A DNA stretch of 64,000 bases from Daucus carota subsp. sativus. Its lineage: Eukaryota; Streptophyta; Magnoliopsida; Apiales; Apiaceae. Both the position numbers and the translations under genes were made by a program. Location: NCBI RefSeq assembly GCF_001625215.2, contig NC_030387.2:37843606-37907605 (forward strand), given 5' to 3'. Below are positions 48,277 through 59,800 of this stretch, in pieces. How positions within the stretch are numbered: the stretch's first letter is position 1; every line of letters starts with the position of its first letter. The notes under the pieces were generated by a model. The model ran no database searches and had not been told where the DNA came from. It saw only the letters and a list, made by a program, of their open reading frames with translations.

Positions 48277-49356
48277 GGGTTAAATGGCGTTTTGATCACT
48301 CAACTGATTACGAATTTTCACTTGGGTCATCAAATTCAAAAAGTTTTCAGCCAAATAATTATACTAATAAAAATTTTTAATCAAATCACTGGCCGTTAGT
48401 AACGTTAGCTTTTGGATGGAAAAATGAGCTGGCTGCTTACGTGACCAACGAAAATCTCGCACTAATTACTTGAAAATCTGAAGCACAAAACTCACAGATC
48501 AAAATCTCTAATTCACCCGACCCACAAAATATCACCGATATTACACATAATCCCATCTTCAAATCCCCGTACAGATCAAACAACACCCATTCATATATTC
48601 AAAACAAACCCTAAACCCCAATTTAATTACATAACCAGAATTCTCATCAACATACCCAAATCCAATTTCACTACAATCTCGATCAAATCACAACAAAACA
48701 AACTATCCAAAACCTCAACAAATTACATAAATTTCACGTATTTAGAGTCCCATGTATATGAAAAGGCTTACAAACAAGAGACAAGACGAGTAGGACGAGC
48801 AAAAACCCAAAGTTCCTACGAAGCACTTCATTCCACGGAGGCCGGAGCATAAAGAACGGTGAAGAAGGAAATGATCATAGTTAAGATCATTTGAGTGGCG
48901 AGAATTTCGTAGATCTTGCAAATGAAGTCCTAAGGGAGTTGATTCTCGTCATGGCTCAAACCTGGGTACAGAGTTGATAGTATGATTCGATGTCAACATC
49001 TTCCTTTCAAGTTGTGTGTATAATTTATGGGTGGAGTTTCTGAATTAGGTTTAATTTGGAAGTTGAATTGATGGTTCTAAATTAGGATAAATATGTGGGT
49101 TTGTGTTGGATCGGGTTAGTATTGGATCGGGTTTAAAGATTAGCGGGTTAAGAAGCTGATTTGTCACGTGATGTGGCACTATCAAACGGCAGGCCGTTTA
49201 AAGTCAAACATATTTAACGGCCGTGAAAATTTTTGTGTGTTTAGTGATTCATTTGAAATATTTACGCTATTAGGTGATTTGAATGAAAGCTTTTCGAGTT
49301 TGATGATCCAAATGAAAATTCGTAGTCAGTTGAGTGACCAAAACGCCATTTAACCC
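48277..49356. mobile_element. Mutator-like element with a captured gene fragment (Pack-MULE-like)
   Basis: The element starts GGGTTAAATGGCGTTTTG and ends with the inverse, CAAAACGCCATTTAACCC. Inverted repeats are long: the outer 110 bases align well (TCACTCAACTGA, TACGAATTTTCA, ATCATCAAA blocks) and weaker similarity continues inward to GGCCGTTA motifs. A perfect 10-base duplication, CTAAATGATG, flanks it (48267-48276 and 49357-49366). Long inverted repeats with a 9-11 bp duplication define MULEs. No transposase frame is present. The interior instead carries a fragment resembling exon 1 of a LIFEGUARD (BI-1-like) gene on the minus strand, listed separately. Confidence 0.85.
48826..48968 (-). 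pseudogene. LFG-like: LIFEGUARD/BI-1-like exon fragment inside the MULE
   Basis: The minus strand translates as YPGLSHDENQLP, a stop, then DFICKIYEILATQMILTM, IISFFTVLYAP, and a second stop. This lines up without gaps against the start of plant LIFEGUARD proteins, whose remembered wording is YPGxSxGENQLRWGFIRKVYGIL then AAQLLLTTLISAVxVL. The conserved RWGF tryptophan position is a TAG codon. Weaker similarity continues upstream to about 49010 (DVDIES-like residues). The rest of the gene, including all later transmembrane segments, is absent from the window. Read as a captured, decayed exon rather than a working gene. Confidence 0.75.
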
Positions 49357-49679
49357 CTAAATGATGTAACTACCTAAAAGCATCTAAAATAAGTTTCGAT
49401 GTTAGCTCTTAACTAAAAAAAATCCAAAAGTTTTGAGCAGTGAGCGGTGAAGTATTGTTCCAGGAGTTTAATGATACAAATGTGCTATAAAAGATTAATA
49501 TAGCAAGTTAAAGACAAGTTTGTTAGATTTGTGTTGTTCTGATTTAAATATCCCAAAAGTTGGTATACCAGATAAGTTCTGCAGAATATCAGAGTTGTGG
49601 ATTCATAGAAATGCAGTAGGAATATATACTAATTATCGCGATTTTTGATTCATTTACAGACTTCTATAGTTCTATTCCC

Positions 49680-51382
49680 ATGGCCCTCGTTCCCATTCTG
49701 CTCACAATTATCTCGGTGATATTACTCGTATCTCGATTTTATAGTAGGCCTTATCCACCAGGGCCGAGAGGCTGGCCGGTGATTGGCAATATGCTGATGA
49801 TGGATCAGTTAACTCACCGTGGGCTCGCAAAGCTTGCGAGCCAGTACGGTGGTATTTTCCACCTCCGCATGGGAATTCGACACATTGTAGTCGTGTCGAG
49901 TCCTGACATGGCACGCCAAGTCCTGGAAGCTCGAGACAAAGTTTCCAATCGGCCTACTAGTATTGCTCTGGATTACCTTTCGTATGGCACGGCCAATATG
50001 GCCTTTGCTGACTACAGCCCTTTCTGGCGTCAGATGCGCAAAATATGTGTCATCAAGCTCTTTAGCCGCGCACGGGCGGAGTCATGGGACTCTGTCCGTG
50101 ACGAGCTGAATGAAATGCTCAGAGTGGTTGCATCAAACGCTGGTCAGGCGGTTAATATAGGTGAGTTGGTGTTTGGGTTTGCGGAGAGGATCATCTATCG
50201 GGCTGCATTTGGATCAAGATTGAGCGACGGGCACGATGATTTTCTTAAAATAATGCAAGAATTTTCAAAATTATTTGGTGCTTTCAATATATGTGATTTT
50301 ATTCCAGGGTTGAGTTGGGCTGATCCTCAAGGGTTCAAAGCTAGACTTAGCAAGGCTCGGGGATCACTAGATGCGTTCATCGACTCCATTATAGAACAAC
50401 ACATATCAAAAAGAAAGGGGAAAAATATCACAGGGCGCGATGAAGGGAACAATGACATGGTGGACGAGTTATTGGCCTTTTACGCTGATGTTGGAGAAGC
50501 AAAAGCTGATTCTGACGATTTATCGAGTTCTATCAAACTCACAAGAGATAACATTAAGGGCATTATTATGGTAAGATTGTGGTACTATTAAGAAACTGTC
50601 ATAATATAGTTGAATTTCTTTATTTTATCGAGTTCATTACTTTATTGAGAGTAAAAATACACTATCTATATTATGTTGGGGCCAGATAAAATATTATTTT
50701 AATGAAGATATTACTTTATCGATTATTACTTAACCAGGGTTTGTTCTGATATTTTCAGGACATAATGTTTGGAGGGACGGAGACTGTAGCGGCCGCTATA
50801 GAGTGGGCAATGTCGGAGCTCCTGAGAAATCCAGAGGAGCTGAAAAAGACTCAGGAAGAGCTTGCCAACACAGTGGGACTCCACCGCTGTGTCGAAGAGG
50901 GAGACTTTGAGAAACTCACTTACCTCAAGTGCGTTCTCAAAGAGACGCTACGGCTCCATCCTCCCCTCCCTTTTCTTTCTCGTGCCACAGCCGAGGACTT
51001 AAATGTCGCTGGCTACTATATCCCAGCCAGGTCTCGCCTCGTGATCAACCTTTGGGCAATGGGGCGTGACAGGAAGTGTTGGAATGACCCTGAAGCATTC
51101 AAGCCCTCCAGGTTTCTCAATGTGGGTGCACCGGACTACAAAATGAACAATTTCGAGTTCTTACCATTTGGGACGGGGCGCAGATCATGTCCAGGCATGC
51201 AGCTTGGCCTTTACACGTTTGAAATGGGCGTCGCTCACCTGCTTCATTGCTTCAACTGGGAACTGCCTGATGGTATGAAGCCGACCCAAGTCGATATGAG
51301 TGATGTTTTTGGACTGTCAGCTCCGAAGGCCACTCGACTCACAGCTGTTCCGAGTCCACGCCTCAAGTGTCCGATTTATTAA
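49680..51382 (+). CDS. CYP84A: Cytochrome P450, CYP84 family (ferulate/coniferaldehyde 5-hydroxylase-like)
   Basis: ER-anchored monooxygenase. CYP84A1 (F5H/CAld5H) hydroxylates coniferaldehyde or coniferyl alcohol at C5 on the way to syringyl lignin and sinapate esters. Two exons, 49680-50570 and 50759-51382, give 504 residues. Features in order: a short hydrophobic anchor (4-18), YPPGPRGWPVIGN hinge, NMLMMDQLTHRGLAKLASQY, I-helix FGGTET (301-306), ExxR at KETLR (358-362), and the heme loop FLPFGTGRRSCPG with Cys441. The C-terminus keeps LPDGMKPTQVDMSDVFGLSAP and ends VPSPRLKCP. The single intron is in the position common to F5H genes. The sequence departs from typical F5H around ARQVLEARDKVSNRPTS and PFLSRATAEDLNVAG, both in or near substrate-contact regions, so it may be a diverged CYP84 with another substrate. 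Confidence 0.92.
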
Positions 51383-51532
51383 CGTAAAATGCTCGGTATC
51401 CTGAAAATTGTACCCGAATTTCGGTGTGTACGATTTAACGAGAATTCTGTATGATTTTATTTTATATCAGTGTCTCTGTTACAGTCTCGGCTGTTATTTT
51501 ATGTTTATGAAAATTCTACAGAATTTTTGTTG

Positions 51533-51538
51533 AATAAA
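51533..51538 (+). terminator. Candidate polyadenylation signal of the CYP84 gene
   Basis: AATAAA about 150 bases after the stop codon, within T-rich 3' sequence. Confidence 0.45.
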
Positions 51539-51618
51539 TTCGTCATGCCAGTATCGTCAATCATCGTGTGCAGCTGTGAACTCAGTCTTTAAGAGCAAAA
51601 GCTAGTACAAAAAGAGTT

Positions 51619-51691
51619 CGCCCACCGTGGGGCTCGAACCCACGACCACAAGGTTAAGAGCCTTGCGCTCTACCAACTGAGCTAGACGGGC
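51619..51691 (-). tRNA. trnK-CUU: tRNA-Lys (anticodon CUU)
   Basis: A 73-base cloverleaf on the minus strand. The acceptor halves GCCCGTC and GGTGGGC pair with two G-U pairs. The D arm is GCTCAGTTGGTAGAGC. The anticodon stem CAAGG/CCTTG encloses the loop CTCTTAA with CUU at positions 34-36. The T arm reads GTGGGTTCGAGCCCCAC. There is no intron and no encoded CCA, as expected for a nuclear tRNA. Upstream it has the plant-typical CAA just before the gene, and a five-T Pol III terminator (51609-51613) lies five bases downstream. Confidence 0.98.
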
Positions 51692-52044
51692 TTGTGGCAA
51701 GTACCTCTCAAACATATATCATAGAGATAACTTCTTTTAGAACACTATTTATAAAAGAACACCTTCAATTATGCTTTTAAAATTATCTGAAAACAGAATT
51801 ATTGTAATACAGAGAAAGCATGAGGTGATTTTGGAATTCAAACAATGAAAATTCATACTCTTTTGCTCTTTTAAGCTGAAACTTATTTTGGTACAAAGTG
51901 AGCAAATGCCAAATATGGATAAATATGACTGTTGGAAAGTAAATTACAAATAAATACAACGAAAAACAAAGTTGCACTCAGCAAAGATCATTTCTACATT
52001 ATCCACCTCCTTATTCTGTTACATCTTGTCGCAGATTATAGTCA

Positions 52045-55000
52045 TTACTTTGGTGGTCGACGGTAAGGGTAGAGGATGTCATCAATACTTGCTTTGACCT
52101 GATTGCCTACTTTCCGTACATTTTTTGCAACCCCTGCTGCTACCAGCCCTGCATTTCTTGTGAACCTGGAGTTTTTTCCAAAAAATATTAAATTAAGCGG
52201 AATTGATTTACTATTGGGTTAGAACTAGAATAGCCACGGAATTTAAGACCAGCACTCAGCAGTGATCAGGTTATTACCTTTTTAAGAACTCATCCCCTAC
52301 AGACACTGCTGGTTTTTGTGTATGAGGCTGTGGCGATCTATGATTATCTATAAGAAGCAACAGTTAGACAACTGCTAAGTGGAAATAAATACATACAAGA
52401 TGCTGAAATTGTACACCAACAAGGAACAAAATTACGTGGGATGATTCAATCCACCAGGAACAATAACAAATATTGAGAATATAACAATGTCAATGTTCTA
52501 TAATAAATCTCCACCTTTTAGGCCTCAACGGCTCAAACACCTAATCTATGCAAATCTATTTTTTTTAAGATTAATATTTCTTCATGTAATAATTAAATTT
52601 GTGAAACCGCCATCAAGAAACGTAACACCCGTCTGATCATATAGTTCCTTATTGAAACCACAATAATACAGTTACGCTAATAGTGAATTGTTGTGCTAAT
52701 AGCTTTATCAATTAGCCATTAGTAGTTAGTTGGGGTCCCCATGACTTTTTCTATGTCTACCACAGAAAATCACTTCGGTTGCAGACAATTTATACAGCCT
52801 TGGTAGTTGCATTACCTTTGCAATGTGAAGAAAAGATGGCACTATCAGAACTTACACGAAAAAAATTAAGATTATTATAAACTTGTGTGTCATATATCTT
52901 TGCTTTTACTTTATGATCACATATTGCAACATAGATATATACATATTTGATCTGAAGTTGTGAAACTGAACATGATTCAATTATTGTAGATTCTAAACAG
53001 TAATAAAAGATTACCCTTGTTATGAGCATGAGCATGAGCAGGAACAGAGTCAGCAGCTGTTATTTTTCTGTCCACCAGAACCTGGTGCCAGATAGGATAG
53101 CATATAAGGATTAAAATGGTACGATATCCATATGTAGAATTAGAAAGTGTAAGAGAGTACTTGCTTCAAGACGAAAGAACACATATCAATGTTAACATGT
53201 TTCAACATACAAATCACACGCACAACATAAATTTTAGCTAATATGTAAATTTGCAAATTAAGTAAATAAGAATTCTTGATGAAGCCGACAAGCCAATATG
53301 AACAATCAATATAACCAGCAGGTTTTCCTTCAGGCTTTAACTAACCACATAATGAAGCAAGTTTGAAACTTGTGAATAGAAGATCCTATTTATTTTTAAA
53401 AAAGAAGGTCTAAGAGGAGGTAGATGATGACCTCAATTCCAATGCAGGCAGGAAGTTCTGAGTTTCCATCTTGCACATCTTTTTGACCTTTCCTATCTGA
53501 GTAAACTGAGTATCCAACACAACCATATCTGAAATCTGCAAAGTCCCTCCCCTTTTCATGAGCTTCCACCTCAGATTTTCCCACAATGTTTTGAGGTACT
53601 AAAATTCAGAATCACACATCAGTATGTAAACCGGTTTGTCATAGAGAATATCAACATCCAAACATTCCTATGCAAATTAATATAAAATTACAAAAATCTA
53701 CGATACTGCAGTACATACATATGTTCAAAATTATATGGAGCTAAAACATAGAATCTCTGTAATTTATGAAATTCTTGGCAAATCTGCAAAGCAAAAGACC
53801 ATGTCTAACACCAAGCCTTGGCATTAACTTGATAGAAATTCTTTGAATAGTGCAGTTTTGTCATACTCTGAGTAGTGCAATAAGTAGTTGATGTTAGGAT
53901 ATACTAATTGGTTATTAGGATATACTAATTGGTTATTGGTAACTTGAGCTAGACCTATGAAATTCCAACTATATACCAATAGTCCATCCCAGACAGAATA
54001 AGGATCATGTACCAAAAGATGAGTTATTTAAAACTGGTTTGTATATCTGCTAGTACTACAGAAGGAAAAGTTAAATTCTACTTTAGGTTCAGAGATTGAG
54101 CCTCAACACAGGCCTATAATTGAAATGCACGCCACTCCAACCAACCAAACACCACACACACACTTGAAATCTTTGTAAACAAGACAAAAACCAGGACAAA
54201 TCTAGGATTTTCAACTCATGGGGCACAAAAAAAATTCAAGTGAAAAATAAGTATTAAGTAGAAATCAAAGATCTAGATGAAAACAAGATAGAAATGCAGC
54301 AAGCTACCTATTGATTTGTGTAGATAGTTGAAGCTATAGATACTAAGAAGAAAAAATTCAATCAAAAACTCTAAGTAAAACAAACTGTGGATTCAAAACT
54401 GGGTCCCTGGATTGACAAAACAATGTTTCAACCATGGGGGTAAGCTATAAGATTTGAACAGAGTATAGCACAAAACTGGTAATATTTTGTAAGCTATGGG
54501 GCAATTACCCCCAATCCCCAATGCTAGCTCAGTCCCAGGACACCAATATGAGATACCATCCGGAAAAAAACACTAAAAAATGGGGTAAATAACAACAACA
54601 AAATTTACACGATGCAGGCAATTACCCCCGATGCCTCCATGCTAGTTCCGTCCCTGGATACAAGTATGAGAAACTATCCAGAAAAACACACCAGAAAGTG
54701 GGGGTAAATAACAACAAACAGTATTACAGGATGCTGACAACCTAATTCCTGAGAACAAAGAGTTGTCCTAGACCCTAAATATAGCTTAAACAAATTGAAT
54801 CAAGAACCGTAAGTAACTATTCCAATTCAATAAAGCATCGATCTTAGATATCCTAAACGTAATTCCAGAGAACAATGATGATCTATACACAAGAAAGCAT
54901 AACAAATTAAACCAAGAACCATAAGTAACTCCAATTGAATAAAAACATAAATGTTTTATATCCTAACCCAAATTCCAGAGAAATGATTATCCCTATATAT

Positions 55001-55490
55001 TGAAGAAAGCACAAACAAATTAAATCAAGAACCATAAGTAACTAGTCCTTTGAAACCCAAGAACAATAGAAAACAAATCCTAAAAACAAAAACAATAGAA
55101 CTCGAGCAGCCCCTATTAAAATCAGTCATATTTGAGATAAAGAGAAGATCTTAATTCAATAGTCAATACAAGGGGGGGGGGGAGAGAGAGAGAGAGGGAG
55201 AGAGAGGGAGGGAGGGAGGGAGAGAGACAGAGAGAGAGGGGGGGAGGGAGGGGGAGAGAGAGAGACCGACCTTGGGGGAGAGAACGAGATATGCCAACAC
55301 AGAGAGGGTTACGAGACTGAGATTTAAAGGAGGATGAATAATAAAGACACCCTTTACAAGATTTCCCTTTAGTATTATTCAGATTTGGATTGTTTGTTGC
55401 TGCTCCTCCTCTGTTATTTAAATTCTTGTTGGCTTGATTCTGGGTTTCATCATCTCTTACTGAAGCAATTGCACTTTCTTCCTTCTCCAT
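52045..55490 (-). CDS. Small plant protein with conserved Cys motif, unknown function (DUF8204-like)
   Basis: Five exons on the minus strand, 55490-55271, 53598-53432, 53081-53015, 52347-52278 and 52165-52045, close to 214 residues. The conserved core is GKSCKGCLYYSS (Cys45, Cys48), then RNPLCVG (Cys64), VGKSEVEAHEKGRDFADFRY, GCVGYSVY (Cys100) and ELPACIGIEVLVDRK (Cys125). A metal-binding or disulfide-stabilised fold is plausible, but no function is known to me. The N-terminus is Asn-rich and disordered. The tail VSVGDEFLKRFTRNAGLVAAG and DDILYPYRRPPK looks conserved and is encoded by the last two exons. No signal peptide or membrane segment. I recall this pattern as the plant DUF8204 family. 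Intron 1 starts with CT repeats next to the non-standard-looking donor GTCGGT. Confidence 0.85.
55171..55265 (-). repeat. CT tract at the start of intron 1 of the Cys-motif gene
   Basis: About 95 bases of GA/GGGA on the plus strand, led by a run of G at 55171-55181. On the sense strand the CT run begins about five bases after the exon 1 donor GTCGGT. Confidence 0.9.
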
Positions 55491-55499
55491 CTCTTTCTC

Positions 55500-56801
55500 T
55501 CTCAGCCCTTATTTTGTTTTCATCTTGCTCTCGTTTGCTTTCTCCGATCACATATATCAGGTTATAGGTTAGGACTAGGGGCCTCATGCGCTTTCGTTCC
55601 CTTTTTTCCCACTATAATATTTCATTTTATTTTTACTAATTTATAGAAACTCAGTTGATATTTTATTTTAGTTTAATTTTAACAAATTAGAACCAAAATA
55701 TATTATAATTATTAGTTTAACTAGTTTAAACAAATTTTCACATATAGGTATATTTTGAGATAGAATATTAAAAATTAATTATTTTTGCAAGGTTTGAAAA
55801 TAAATCTTATAAGAACTTATCACGACTTTTTGAAAAAAGCAGCTTTCCTACTAAAAATTCTCTAGATATTTTTTTAAAATTTATAAATCAATTTTTTAAC
55901 CTAATTTTACGCAAAAAAAACAAATATGAATGTGTTCAGCATCAATAAATAAATCATAAAAAAATGGTGTGAGATCAAGAGAGCAGTGAGATTATATACA
56001 TATAATTATGATAAACAATGTTATATTAGTTATGACAAAAAAAAACAATATTATATGAGCTTTACTTTGTAAACTCGTTAAAGTTAATACAGTAATTATG
56101 AAGAAAATGAGTCAAGTTTTCTCAAAAAAAATAAAGGAACCGGATGTGTTTTGATATTCTTCGCAGATTTGGGGATATGAAACACAATACCAAAAAAAAA
56201 ATTAAGTATCCAAACTGATGATGCAAATTCTTTATATATATTGTGAATTGTAAAATGTTACTACCATCCATCGAGTGGTTGAGTACTTGAAATGATCATA
56301 ATAACATAACCTCAGTTCCATGGAAGAGTAGTTCATATCTGTAATAAAATTTCATCATTACTTAAATTCAATCAAACTTCTAAAAACTAAACTATACTCT
56401 ACAACATAGTTATATTATGTACCTATATTTTGAGATTTCTAATATTTATAATAATTTATTTAAACTAACGCCGTTAGCAACACTTGATAGAAATACACGA
56501 ATTAAGAAAAATCTTGAAATGCAATATTGCAGGTGATTTTTAAGTGTTGTAAAGCCCAAACTACATGTACATAGAGTGTACTTTTACCTAATTATACTGC
56601 ATAGACTATACCATCCCTGAAAAAAGCTATACCAGAATTTGAAATGATCAAATCCAATACAAAAAAGTTTGTATTTGAAAGGACACTATACACAACCAGC
56701 TACTTTGGAAGAAAATAAAAAAAATCAGCACAACCAGCTACTTTGTGCAAAAGAAAATATAAAATCAGTTTAACTGAAATAGCCACTAGCCGGCTTTTGC
56801 T
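55500..56801. other. Spacer between the Cys-motif and DUF726 genes
   Basis: The first part is the promoter and leader of the Cys-motif gene; the last part is 3' flank of the DUF726 gene. Between them is AT-rich sequence with no recognisable feature. Confidence 0.6.
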
Positions 56802-59800
56802 TTAGATGCCTTCTCCTTTTCCTGCAGGCTGTATGTAACCCCCCAAAAAAGAATTTCCAGAGTATGTATCTTCGCCAGGCTTCATAGGAGTGGCATTGAA
56901 AACAGGAAAGTAGGCATTGAGCTCAAGCTGCTCTATAATTTGTTGGGTAGCCCAGAGATACGATGAGTGGCCCTCAATTACTTCAGTTACATCGACCTGT
57001 GGACCAAGCAAACTCGTTCCTCATGAACTGAAAAAAAACACCCATGTATCTCTCATGCTTTTTTCATTAGATACTTACATTCTCGATTCCTGGGACATCA
57101 ACTGGTTGAACTCCAGCTACTCCTCGAGACAGGATGCTGTTGACCGCAAGATATTATGGTATTAGTTCACAACATAAATCGTACCTCAAACAGTCAGCAG
57201 TGTACCATCATGTTATAAAGACGGCGACATGATTTTTTTATATTATAACTCAAAGTGGCAAGCTGAGAATGCAGGTAAGTTCATATAGACTGTGTTATAG
57301 GTGAAATCAGCAACGCCTTGGTCAGGGGGCCTCGCTACCTGGTAGTTATAAATTATAACATGATCGGCTCATGAGACGTCTGTATGGTTACATGGCCTCG
57401 CCCGCTAATAAAAGGGGCCTCACCCATATTTAATCTAGACGTGGCTAGCACCAAAGCCTCACCCTTAATGAAGGCCAGGAAGGGGATGATCCTGGTCAAG
57501 TCTTGGGAGTCTGCTACGGGAACACTAATCCTCGCCTTCCATACACTGAGGAAGACCAGGTTTGTTCCTCCAAAAGCAGTTTGGAGTCTTTTGGGTCGTG
57601 GCACATGCTTGTATCGTGAGCCTGGGCCTGAGTGATGACAGAGGGTGCGCCCACACAGCCAACTTTGGGGAGGCCCACATGGGCCAGGCCAGGTCGGGTA
57701 TTGAAACTGGGATGTCAGATCAGCCCACTTGGTGTCATGCTCCTCAAATGAGGTTGGGACTCAATGACCCATATCGGTATGATCTGAAGGCGGTGGCCCA
57801 TTACATAGGAAACTCGGAATGAGAAACCTATTATGAATAACCCAGTTGGTGTCATGCTCTTCAAACGCGGTTGGGCCTAAACGACCCTGACCGGTGCCCA
57901 TTATGCTAAAATCTTGGAATGGAAAATCTATTTGAATATGTCACTTTTGCAAAAAAACTATGCCCGCTTGTTGACCTATAAAATGCAAGCTAATGTATTT
58001 AGAATATATATATAGGAGAACATAAATAAAAATATTCTTCTTGGCATAACATTATCTCAATTTCTCTCAATAAAAACCAACCAATTGTATCGAAGCTGAG
58101 TTTGACTGAGAAAACTAGGCGTTACTAATAAACTGCTCATGAGTGAACAAACAAAAAAGCGAAAGACGCATCTGGTGGTGTTGCCATCGAAGATTCTAAC
58201 GGTGATGATAAAGCTTCACAGGGGGGAGAACACATAGTTCCAAAAATAAAAGGAAATACAGACACGGGAAAAACACAGGCACGCAGCAGATGTGTGTGAA
58301 GAAAATCATTGCACATGTGGCCACGGAAACAGTAGAATTGTCGGTGAGAAGTGCACCATATGGAGAGAAGTGCTCCTGATAAACTAAAAAGATTCTAAAA
58401 AAGTGTAAGTTGATGAGAAGTGAATCAAGTAATCAACATTTGAATTTGGTGAGAAGTGTACCTAGAAGATGTTTGTGGAGAGAAGCGCTCCAAACATATG
58501 ATGATAGGAAGTACATCATCGGTAAAAATATTTAGTACTTTAAATTAAGGAGTCAAAGTCATTTGAATTGTTTTTAAATTATTTAAATTGTTAGCTATTG
58601 GATAAGTAAAATTAGTTAAAGATTAGAATGAATAAGTTAATCGTGATAAGTATTTAGAAATCCTATCATTTAGGGATGTTTAACCTGATGTGTTAGCCTA
58701 TAATACGCAAGTATGTATTTAGAATATATATGAGATCAGAAAAATCATTCTTCTTGGCATAACATTCTCTCATTTTCTCTCAATAAAAAACCAACAATAG
58801 ATACATTATTTGGGGATGGGTCACAACCCTTGCAAAAAGTATACTTCTTCAATCTTGTGAGTTGTGAGCAAACCCTAAATCCCCAAGCAATTCAACCAAA
58901 CCCTAAAATCCTGTTATCTAACATACAGCAAAGTTTGATTTTGGTCTTCATGCAAACCCAACCCAAAACAGCACCAAAAATCAATTATATATTCTATTGT
59001 TTATGAGTTTTATGTTTTATATTATTGAAAAGATTAAATGCCGAATCCATTCATTTTTTTGGTATTCAGGCAAATTGAAATATGTAATTGATTGAATATC
59101 ATTATAATGGTAGAATTTGATTATTTTCTTTTGTGATATTCTATACAAGATTTCATAACTTCATAAGCCTAAGTGGCAGGATTATGTTTCCATTTGTATC
59201 TGTTTCTCAAATTCCAAATTCCAACTCAAGTAGAAAATTTTATTTATTCCCTCGTTTGTAGTTATACATATTTCATACATTCTATTCCAAATATGGAGTT
59301 GGGTTTAATTTCATGGGATTCAGTAAAATGAATAAAAATTCCATCATTGCTTGATCATCTATATGATTCCATGAGTATTGAGTAAATAGTGGGATTTTTA
59401 TTTAATTATATTTTATAAATGGGAGATGCAAAATGCTCCGAGATGGAATCTATTATAAATGAGGAAATGTCCTTAATCAGATACAATTATGAATGGCTGA
59501 ACTCAACACCATTGAAATAACCCCAGCAACACCAAACAAGTCAGCCATTGACAAGGCTTGGGACCACCTTGCAATCATTAACTAAATGTCGAAGAGGATG
59601 GACCAATATGTATTAACTACTTCATAATGTTTTCTGTAACATAATGTTTGCTGTAAGATATCTTATTTGAGTATAGTCATTCTCATTTTGTCCCTCGCCA
59701 GAGCTAAAGTGGAAAATGTTGATTAAAACATAATTTTGAAGTAGGGTCGCCAAGTTCTAGGATAATATGAGAAGGTTAAGAAAATTTAATTTGAAATAAA

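Noticed and set aside
48108-48380. 90-residue plus-strand frame beside the MULE
   Set aside because: It crosses the left boundary and inverted repeat of the transposon and shows no conserved feature.
57353-57822. Several overlapping 80-90 residue frames on both strands
   Set aside because: They lie in a more GC-rich part of the retroelement relic, within an intron, and resemble no known domain.
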